A stretch of 29,278 nucleotides of DNA from Syntrophorhabdus sp. PtaB.Bin184 (lineage in GTDB: Bacteria; Desulfobacterota; Syntrophorhabdia; Syntrophorhabdales; Syntrophorhabdaceae). A model generated the notes under the pieces. It saw only the letters and a list, made by a program, of their open reading frames with translations, was not told the origin of the DNA and did not search any database. The DNA lies in assembly GCA_002067555.1 (NCBI GenBank), contig MVQQ01000246.1, positions 1 to 29,278 on the forward strand, given 5' to 3'. Below, one piece after another: positions 15,560 through 21,749 of this stretch. Made by a program: the position numbers and the translations under genes. The number at the start of each line of letters is the position of its first letter. Positions within the stretch are counted from its first letter, which is position 1.

Positions 15560-16882
15560 TTACCGGCCGATACCTTCACCCTCCTCGGACAGGAGGGGAA
15601 AGGTCAGCATGCCGCCGGCATGGATGACGTCCGGGTTCACAACCTGAGGATTGTTCTTCTGGATCAGCCGGAGGGTCCTCTCGTCGGATCTTCCATACAC
15701 CTCTCTCGACAGCTTGATAAGGGTATCTCCGTGCGCTATTGATTTCTTTACCGCCTCGCTCCTTTTCTCCACGACCGACGGGAGCGCGGCACCAGCGCCC
15801 GGCCGGGCGTCCGCTGACGGCGGGTTCTCAGCTGCGGGGGGCGCCTCCTGCTGCGGGGCGGCGGCGGAGGGCGCCTGCGCCTCACCCGTTGCCGCGGGCG
15901 GCGGCGGAACGATCGTGGCCACCCGTGCGCTCTCTTTGTTCTGTTCCACGGAAGCGAGGGTCCGTATCCTGCCGAACACGGTCTCCTGGTTCGGCAGGAA
16001 CCATGCCATCGCGATGAGCGCCACCGTCAGGGCCGAGAGGGCGGGAAACCACCACCGTCCGGCGGAGGGCCATTTCAAACCGTCGAAATCGCGTATGATC
16101 TCCCGTGCGATTCCCCGGGTCACAGGTTTTCTGCGGTAGCCGAAACCGGTGATGAGCGCGTTGTCGCACAGGACGTTCATGACCCGCGGAATACCCTTCG
16201 CCTTTTTCACAATGGTTTTGAGCGAGGCCGGGGTGAAGACCGCCGACGGCGACACGCCGGCTTTCTCGAGCCTGTACCGGATGTACTCCATGCTCTCGTG
16301 CTCCGTGAGGGGCAGGATCGTCGACCTGATGGCGAGGCGCTGCCTTAGCTGTCTCAGTCTGTGCTGCTGCAGTTCCTCCTCGAACTCGGGCTGCCCCACG
16401 AGGACTATCTGGATGAGCTTGTCCCTCGACGTCTCAAGATTGGAGAGCATGCGCAGGTTCTCCAGGGTGTCGACGGGCATGTTCTGCGCCTCGTCGACAA
16501 CGAGAACGATGGTGTTCCCCGCTCTGTATTCCTCGATGAGGACCTCATACAGGCGATTGGTCATCTCCACGACATCGTTGCTCTCCACGGGAAGTTCCAG
16601 TTCCTGGTAGATCGTTTTCAGGAGCCCCTCGAAGCTGAGCCTGGGATTGAAGACATAGACGATCTTCAGGCGTTTCTTGTCGGCCTTCTCGAGATAGGAC
16701 CGCAGTATCGTCGTCTTTCCGACACCGACAGCACCGACAATTGCGACAAAGCCCTTCTTCTCCTCTATGCCGTAAATGATGGCCGCAAGCGCCTCCTTGT
16801 GACTCGGACTGAGATAGAGGAACTCGGGGTCCGGCGTGATATGGAAGGGCTGCTTCCGGAGATTGTAAAAGTTGAGATACAT
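15560..16882 (-). CDS. XrtA-associated ExeA-like AAA ATPase with LysM-like periplasmic tail
   Basis: In this 440-residue protein residues 1-270 form a GspA/ExeA-type AAA ATPase. The start MYLNFYNLRKQPFHITPDP is typical of the family; Walker A is GAVGVGKTT at 50-58 and Walker B is IVLVVDEAQN at 125-134. A single membrane helix spans about 277-296. It is followed by a Pro/Ala-rich linker (~324-368) and a LysM-like module (~387-435: HGDTLIKLSREVYG, then IQKNNPQVVNPDVIHAGGMLTFP). The topology implies a cytoplasmic ATPase and a periplasmic peptidoglycan-binding end. The family accompanies EPS export genes in XrtA loci. The gene begins 45 bp after the GumC-like gene. Confidence 0.9.
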   Translation of the reverse strand: MYLNFYNLRKQPFHITPDPEFLYLSPSHKEALAAIIYGIEEKKGFVAIVGAVGVGKTTILRSYLEKADKKRLKIVYVFNPRLSFEGLLKTIYQELELPVESNDVVEMTNRLYEVLIEEYRAGNTIVLVVDEAQNMPVDTLENLRMLSNLETSRDKLIQIVLVGQPEFEEELQQHRLRQLRQRLAIRSTILPLTEHESMEYIRYRLEKAGVSPSAVFTPASLKTIVKKAKGIPRVMNVLCDNALITGFGYRRKPVTRGIAREIIRDFDGLKWPSAGRWWFPALSALTVALIAMAWFLPNQETVFGRIRTLASVEQNKESARVATIVPPPPAATGEAQAPSAAAPQQEAPPAAENPPSADARPGAGAALPSVVEKRSEAVKKSIAHGDTLIKLSREVYGRSDERTLRLIQKNNPQVVNPDVIHAGGMLTFPLLSEEGEGIGR

Positions 16883-16927
16883 GGCTCACCATCCCATCGT
16901 GATTTTTTTCAGTCGGCCGGCGTGCGG

Positions 16928-18310
16928 TCATTTCTTCGTCACCGTGATGAGAACGGGCACGCCGAGGCTCTTCTCCGCGCTCGCGGGCGTCGGCATGCCG
17001 GGCGTCATAAGCTCGAGGATGATAGCAAGAGCTATGCCTGCCGCGATACCGCCGAAAAAGCCCGCACCGAGCATCTGGCTTCTCGTGAGTCTCTGTTTCT
17101 TCGGAAAGGCGGGGACCGTTGCCTTCTGGACCACGCTGACAGCCACCATCTTTTGCCGGTCCATGTCGTCCATAATGAGGGACTCCTCCAGCTTCCGGGA
17201 ATAGATCTGGTGGTTCTGTTCCAGCTGGGCGGCCTCGCGCTTGAGGCTCTGGAGTTCCCGGCCATGCCTGTCCAGGGAATTGAGCTCTCCCTCGACCTGT
17301 CTCATCTGTGCCCGTATGCTGCCTGCCCTGGCGCGCGCACCCGCCAGCTGACCCTCGATCCTGGCCACTTCGACACTCCTTGCCTGTTCGGTGGCCTTCG
17401 CGGCGGCATCCTTCAGGGCATTGAGTTCCTGACGAACTGTTTGGACCATCTTGGAATTCTCCGTGTACCTCTCAAGGAGTCCCTGCTCCTTCTGCTGCAG
17501 GGCGACGAGCTGGTTTCGCGTCTCCGCTGGGAGATCGGCGGTCCACCTGGAACTGCGCACAAAGGCCATCCTCTGTTCCAGTTCGGTCACTTCGTTCTGG
17601 GCCGTTTTCAGCTTTTCGTCAAGGGTCCCGAAGAGTTCTATGAGGTTCGTTTTCTGCTCCTCGAAGGAAAAGACCTTGTTTTTCAGCTTGAAGTTGGAGA
17701 GGTTGTCCTCCGATTCCTTCAACCTTTCCTGAAAGGCCTTTTCCTGGCGTTCGAGGAAGGCGGTGGTCTTGCCCCCGAAGACATCGAGATGCTTGTCTTT
17801 AAAGGTGTCTACCAGGGTGTTGACGACCGTCGCGGATGTGGAAGGGTCCCCGTGGCTGAAGGCAACCTGAATGAGCCCCGACCCGGGAATGTTCATCACC
17901 TTCAGATTCTCTTCAAAGGAAGCGATGGCCGCCTGCTCCGCGTCAGTCTGTGTGGCGGACCCTTTCGCGATCGCCGGGTATATCCGGTCGATCCCCAGCG
18001 TCCTTATGACCCGCGTCATGAGGTCCTTGCTTGTCAGAATGCTTATCTCGCTCTTCATGATCGTTTCGGGCTGGACGGAAAGGCCGGGGCTCGAGTTCGC
18101 CCCCTCCGATGTCCTCATAAACTCCCTTCCCAGCTTGACAAGAAGAATGCTCTTCGCCTCATAGATCCGGGGAGCGAGAAATGCGTACAGGGCAGCCGCT
18201 CCGAAGACGACGACAAATACGGCGAGGATCGTGTATTTGCGTTTGAAGACCACGGAGAGAAGGTCCCGTATGTTGGTGAAGTCAATGGGTTGATGCCGCT
18301 TCTCGGTCAT
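16928..18310 (-). CDS. GumC/Wzz-family chain-length determinant protein
   Basis: This 460-residue polysaccharide co-polymerase has one membrane helix at ~28-46 (YTILAVFVVVFGAAALYAFL) and a second at ~423-442 (MLGAGFFGGIAAGIALAIIL). A periplasmic domain lies between them, with Wzz-type strands (YEAKSILLVKLG) and a long coiled-coil region from ~180 to ~400 rich in Glu, Lys, Gln and Leu. The PxxP-like segment VPAFPKKQRLTRSQ precedes the second helix, as in the family. The kinase domain is not fused; the CpsD-like gene two genes downstream is the probable partner. GGGAGG lies upstream of the ATG at 18310, and the gap from the export lipoprotein gene is 23 bp. Confidence 0.92.
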   Translation of the reverse strand: MTEKRHQPIDFTNIRDLLSVVFKRKYTILAVFVVVFGAAALYAFLAPRIYEAKSILLVKLGREFMRTSEGANSSPGLSVQPETIMKSEISILTSKDLMTRVIRTLGIDRIYPAIAKGSATQTDAEQAAIASFEENLKVMNIPGSGLIQVAFSHGDPSTSATVVNTLVDTFKDKHLDVFGGKTTAFLERQEKAFQERLKESEDNLSNFKLKNKVFSFEEQKTNLIELFGTLDEKLKTAQNEVTELEQRMAFVRSSRWTADLPAETRNQLVALQQKEQGLLERYTENSKMVQTVRQELNALKDAAAKATEQARSVEVARIEGQLAGARARAGSIRAQMRQVEGELNSLDRHGRELQSLKREAAQLEQNHQIYSRKLEESLIMDDMDRQKMVAVSVVQKATVPAFPKKQRLTRSQMLGAGFFGGIAAGIALAIILELMTPGMPTPASAEKSLGVPVLITVTKK

Positions 18311-18333
18311 GGTTTGTCAACCTCCCTTGGTTG

Positions 18334-19119
18334 TCACGGCGCCACCGTCACAGACGAGCCCGTGTCGGGATAGACCTTCGTGAAACCGCCAAATGAGTAC
18401 CTGTAGGGATTGGAGAATTGCTGGAACCCCGGGAAACCTCCGGGGACGACCCTGTTGATGTATTCGTCCACGAACTTGTTCACCCTGGCAATGTTCGATT
18501 TGGGCACGTAGACGATGTCATAGGGCATGAGGTAGATGTCCTGGCTGAGGTCGGTTCCGTCAATGACCTTCCCGAGGTCGATGTTGGCCGCCATGGGTTT
18601 GCCTTCGAAGTCCTTGCGGATGACGATCACGTTGGAGAGCCGTGCCGTCTCGCGCAGCCCTCGCGCCTGGGCTATCGCCCTCATGACCGTCGTGGGACCC
18701 TTGATCTCGACCACGCCGGGGAGAAGGACCTCGCCGTCAACAAAGACCTTCTGGTCGGAGAAACCGCGCACCGTGATGACGACCTCCGGCCTTTTCAGTT
18801 CCGACGCGTACTTCTGTTTCAACTGGCCGGCCATCTCGCCCGGTGTCAGACCCGCGACCTTCATCTCCGGAGCCAAGGCAAGGGATATCCGTCCGTCGGG
18901 TCTGACCGTGACCCCTGTTTCGTTGTACTCGGCTCCGCCCACGAATTTGATGTCCAGAACATCCCCCGCGGCGATCACGTATTCCTTCTGGGGATAGGCC
19001 CGCGACTGCTGGTCCATCTGGTTGATGGATGCAGGATTGATGACGGAATTGGGTGCGCACGCGGCAAGCAACAACGCCACCGCAATAACAAACCCTAATG
19101 CTGATATCTGAGGTTTCAT
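18334..19119 (-). CDS. Wza-type polysaccharide export lipoprotein
   Basis: This protein of 261 residues has a lipoprotein signal peptide with lipobox LLAAC (Cys21). The Poly_export domain follows (~46-125: YVIAAGDVLDIKFVGG, VRPDGRISLALAPEMKVAGLTP) and then an SLBB domain (~130-215: KVFVDGEVLLPGVVEIKGPT, PYDIVYVPKSNIARVNKFVDEY). It forms, or contributes to, the outer-membrane/periplasmic channel for EPS. I chose the ATG at 19119, because AGGAGG lies eight bases before it; a GTG at 19128 has AGGAGG directly abutting it and is less likely. The ribosome-binding site overlaps the stop codon region of the small upstream gene, so the two are co-transcribed. Confidence 0.92.
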   Translation of the reverse strand: MKPQISALGFVIAVALLLAACAPNSVINPASINQMDQQSRAYPQKEYVIAAGDVLDIKFVGGAEYNETGVTVRPDGRISLALAPEMKVAGLTPGEMAGQLKQKYASELKRPEVVITVRGFSDQKVFVDGEVLLPGVVEIKGPTTVMRAIAQARGLRETARLSNVIVIRKDFEGKPMAANIDLGKVIDGTDLSQDIYLMPYDIVYVPKSNIARVNKFVDEYINRVVPGGFPGFQQFSNPYRYSFGGFTKVYPDTGSSVTVAP

Positions 19120-19132
19120 TTTCTCCACCTCC

Positions 19133-19390
19133 TCATTTTTGCTTCACTTTCCGGTCACTCAGTCCCGGAAACGTCCTGTCGTCGATACTGTCGCCTGCTT
19201 TGTACATGTCAGCCCTGCCACCGAGATTGATGTATTGCGCAGGCTTACCGTTGCAGCTCACCAGCGCCCTCGTTCCTTCCTTCTCGAGGATCACGCAACG
19301 GGAAGACCAGGCGAACCCCGAACACGGAACCGCGAGGGCTAACCCGAGAACGGCGACTAAGGCTATCATGTGTTGATCTCTCATTTTCAC
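19133..19390 (-). CDS. Small secreted protein upstream of the export lipoprotein
   Basis: This 85-residue protein has a clear Sec signal peptide (HMIALVAVLGLALAVPCSGFAW, probable cut near residue 26). The mature part is ~58 residues with two cysteines (RCVIL and VSCNG) that could form one disulfide, and a Lys-rich end. I do not recognise a named domain. A ribosome-binding site (GGGAGGTG) precedes the ATG at 19390. Its TGA lies right at the AGGAGG used by the export lipoprotein gene, so it is probably the first gene of the export operon. A periplasmic accessory role in export is possible but is inference from position only. Confidence 0.7.
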   Translation of the reverse strand: MKMRDQHMIALVAVLGLALAVPCSGFAWSSRCVILEKEGTRALVSCNGKPAQYINLGGRADMYKAGDSIDDRTFPGLSDRKVKQK

Positions 19391-19585
19391 CTCCCGAGAG
19401 AAGTCACTTCCCCTTCAAGGCCGGATGAGGAACGTTTCGGGGCAGGCTACCGCCATTCAACCTCCCGGTCGTCCTGTGCATCGTCGTCCCGCGACGGGGA
19501 CCTGTGCCTTCCCTGCATCCATTCACTGTTCACGGGAGGTGCCGGGAGGGCTCATTCCTCGCGCGGCGCCACCCTCGTCGTTCTT
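19391..19585. other. 195-bp gap before the small secreted protein gene
   Basis: No gene is apparent. The stretch would be expected to carry a promoter for the export operon, but I see only weak matches (for example TTGAAT-17-AAACGT on the minus strand) and no sigma-54 site with correct spacing. A short palindrome, GAAGTGACTTC, lies about 10 bp upstream of the GGGAGG ribosome-binding site. Confidence 0.3.
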
Positions 19586-20014
19586 TCACCACCCGCCGGT
19601 CATCTTTCTGATGACCGACAGCAGTTCGCCGAAATCGGCATCCTTGTACGTCATGAACCGGGGCCTCAGCTCGTGCCCCAAGGCCACGATATCCTTTTTC
19701 CTGTTCGGCAGTATCAACACTATTTCAACATTGCACAGGAAGTACCTCATGGAAAGAATGTCCATGAGGTCCTCCTTGTCGCAAACAAAGATGATGGCTA
19801 TCACCCTGTTTTCGGCGGGAAGGCAAAGCCGCTGCTTCAGGCTCGCGAGGCTTCTGAAGAGCTCGATGTGTTCATCAAAGAGAAAAGGTTCCAGCACACC
19901 CCTTAGCTTTCTGGGAAGGTCCTCGCGATTCTTCGCATAGAAGATCGTATCGTACCGTCTCTCGACGCCGGGCCGAACTTTCGGGTTTCTCTCGTTCACG
20001 CTGCGCTGTCTCAT
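19586..20014 (-). CDS. Small receiver-like protein of unknown function
   Basis: The protein is 142 residues from the ATG at 20014, which follows GGGAAGACCG; a GTG at 20050 would add 12 residues but lies at or before the transcription start expected from the sigma-54-like promoter. I do not recognise a named family. The second half has the alternating strand/helix pattern of a response-regulator receiver (VIAIIFVCDKEDL, then VEIVLILPNRKKD, then RFMTYKDADFGELLSVIRKM). The usual Lys-Pro pair near the end is absent, and only one Asp sits near the phospho-acceptor position. It follows the sigma-54 activator gene and precedes the export operon, so it may be a regulatory or adaptor protein (inference). 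Confidence 0.6.
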   Translation of the reverse strand: MRQRSVNERNPKVRPGVERRYDTIFYAKNREDLPRKLRGVLEPFLFDEHIELFRSLASLKQRLCLPAENRVIAIIFVCDKEDLMDILSMRYFLCNVEIVLILPNRKKDIVALGHELRPRFMTYKDADFGELLSVIRKMTGGW

Positions 20015-20044
20015 CGGTCTTCCCGCGTGTTCTGCATCCACAAC

Positions 20045-20072
20045 GGTCACCGTGTATCAATAACCGTGCCAT
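20045..20072 (-). promoter_or_regulatory. Sigma-54-like -24/-12 promoter
   Basis: The minus strand reads TGGCACGGTTATTGAT (20071 to 20056). The GG of the -24 element and the GA at the -12 position are separated by exactly ten bases, as sigma-54 requires. The match to TGGCACG-N4-TTGCW is complete except that the usual GC at -12 is GA. Transcription would begin near 20046, giving a ~30-base leader to the ATG at 20014. A sigma-54 activator gene lies just upstream. Confidence 0.5.
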
Positions 20073-20127
20073 CCATCGACCCTTTCGTAAAGCATTGACA
20101 GCAAAGGATTTGCGGGGGACGGGAACC

Positions 20128-20249
20128 GGATGCCCCGGCAGCGTGGAACGAAGATATGTTCACTTTTACGGGACGTCATCCAATAAAACTGGAATCTTTG
20201 AGGGTTCATTCCGGCATGTCGACCGGCGAGAGGACAGGATGCCCCGGCA
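20128..20249. repeat. Pair of 13-bp direct repeats upstream of the sigma-54-like promoter
   Basis: GGATGCCCCGGCA occurs at 20128-20140 and again at 20237-20249, 109 bp apart. Both lie in the gap between the activator gene and the receiver-like gene, about 55-180 bp upstream of the -24 element. This is the distance at which enhancer-binding proteins of the NtrC type usually bind. They are candidate binding sites for the activator encoded next door; no other copy was noticed in the window. Confidence 0.5.
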
Positions 20250-20285
20250 CGCGGCGACGAAACGTGAGAGTGCATGACTCGAGGC

Positions 20286-21695
20286 TCAGTGCCGTATGTT
20301 GTATTTCTTGAGAAGGCCGTACAGTCTCGTCCGCGACAACCTGGACAGGGCGCATGCCTCCTTGATGCTGCCCGCCGACGAGGTCAAAAGATTCCTGAGG
20401 TACATCTCCTCGAGATCCGAATAGGCTGTCTGACGGAATCTCTTCAGGCTCAGGATCTGCTGCGCCGCGCTGCGCCGGTCACCGTTGCCGCCGCCCACCG
20501 GGGCGCGATGGTCATCGTCGAACAGTGATCTCGCGATCGTGATGCGCAGTTCCTGCGGCAGATGCACCGGAAAAAGCGTCTCTTCGTGGAACCCGGCCGC
20601 GCAGGCATGCTCGAGAACATGGAACAATTCTCTCACGTTTCCGGGCCAATCGTACCGAGTGAGGTATTGTATGAATTCGTCGGAGAACTTCTTCGGCGCG
20701 ACGCCGAAACGGCGGCAGACCTTTCCCACGTAGAAGACGGCCATGTCCCTGATGTCCTCCGGATGCTGCCTTAATGGAGGCAGGCGTATCGTCATGGCGC
20801 CGAGACGGTAAAGAAGATCGCCCCTGAACCTCCCCTCCGCGACCATCTGCTCCAGGTTCTTGTTCGTCGCGGATATGAGCCTGAAATCGCTCTCCACTTC
20901 CTTCTGGCCTCCAACCGGCCGGAAGCGATGCTCCTGCAGCACCCGCAGAAATGTCTTTTGCAGCGGCAGCGGCAATTCCCCCATCTCGTCGAGGAACAGG
21001 GTTCCCCTGTGGGCCTGCCTGATGAGACCGTCCTGCGCTTTGTCCGCCCCGGTAAAAGCGCCCTTCGAGTGCCCGAAAAGTATGCTCTCCACGAGGGTTT
21101 CCGGCAAGGCCGTGCAATCGACCACCACAAAATTGTCCTGCGACCTCCTGCTGTTCAGGTGGATCGACAGGGCAAAGAGTTCCTTGCCCGTACCCGTTTC
21201 TCCCGTGATGAGAACGTTGAGGTCACTGTCGGCGGCTCGTTTGACCATATCCATCGAGGCCCTCATCGTGGGGCTGTTCCCGACAATGCCGTTGCGCTTG
21301 ATCTCCGCCGTCCCGTCATTGCTCTGATGTTCCCTGCGATACTGCGCCACCCGCGTGAGGCATGCCGTCATCTCCTTCACGGAAGCCGGCTTGCGCGTAT
21401 AATCCCAGGCCCCGTTCCGTATGGCCCGCTCCGCGCTCTCCGCTGTTCCGCTGTCAGCCCAGATGATGACCGTCGGCGATGACGGGGCGGCATGGATCTC
21501 ATCCAGGATATCGAGCGGGCTTCCGTCGGGCAGCTCAGCATCGATGAAGATCACGTCGGGTGGGTTGGACGCGACCTTCTTGAGACATTCCGAGATGGTG
21601 TGTCCCATCGATACGTCGTAACCGAGGTGAAGGGCGCATCCGGCCAGCATCTCGCTCGTCGATCCTTCACCGTCAATGATGAGCACCCGGATCAT
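20286..21695 (-). CDS. Sigma-54-dependent response regulator (NtrC family)
   Basis: This 469-residue protein has a receiver domain (1-122), an AAA+ sigma-54 activator domain (~135-370) and a Fis-type helix-turn-helix (~440-467, GSIKEACALSRLSRTRLYGL). The phospho-acceptor D52 (IFIDAELPDG) and K102 (TRKPAS) are present. The acidic pair is reduced to D8-G9-E10, and the conserved Thr/Ser of strand 4 is Ala (A80 in VIIWADSG), so the receiver is atypical. The AAA+ domain is complete: Walker A GETGTGKE (165-172), GAFTGA (212-217), Walker B GTLFLDEMGE. It should activate sigma-54 promoters, probably of this EPS locus. GGGAGGAG lies 10 bases upstream of the ATG. No sensor kinase gene is visible in the window. 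Confidence 0.9.
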   Translation of the reverse strand: MIRVLIIDGEGSTSEMLAGCALHLGYDVSMGHTISECLKKVASNPPDVIFIDAELPDGSPLDILDEIHAAPSSPTVIIWADSGTAESAERAIRNGAWDYTRKPASVKEMTACLTRVAQYRREHQSNDGTAEIKRNGIVGNSPTMRASMDMVKRAADSDLNVLITGETGTGKELFALSIHLNSRRSQDNFVVVDCTALPETLVESILFGHSKGAFTGADKAQDGLIRQAHRGTLFLDEMGELPLPLQKTFLRVLQEHRFRPVGGQKEVESDFRLISATNKNLEQMVAEGRFRGDLLYRLGAMTIRLPPLRQHPEDIRDMAVFYVGKVCRRFGVAPKKFSDEFIQYLTRYDWPGNVRELFHVLEHACAAGFHEETLFPVHLPQELRITIARSLFDDDHRAPVGGGNGDRRSAAQQILSLKRFRQTAYSDLEEMYLRNLLTSSAGSIKEACALSRLSRTRLYGLLKKYNIRH

Positions 21696-21749
21696 GGCCC
21701 GCGATCTCCTCCCGAACCTGCATGAGGGTATGTTCTCCCGGTCATGTCA

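Noticed and set aside
16361..18373. A 670-codon open frame on the plus strand
   Set aside because: It is the antisense of the GumC-like and ATPase genes, which have clear domains, ribosome-binding sites and operon spacing; the plus-strand product shows no recognisable motif. High GC creates such frames.
20286..21695. Naming the activator prsR
   Set aside because: The receiver differs from the PEP-CTERM-associated PrsR family as I know it, and no prsK-like kinase gene is present, so a symbol would overstate the evidence.
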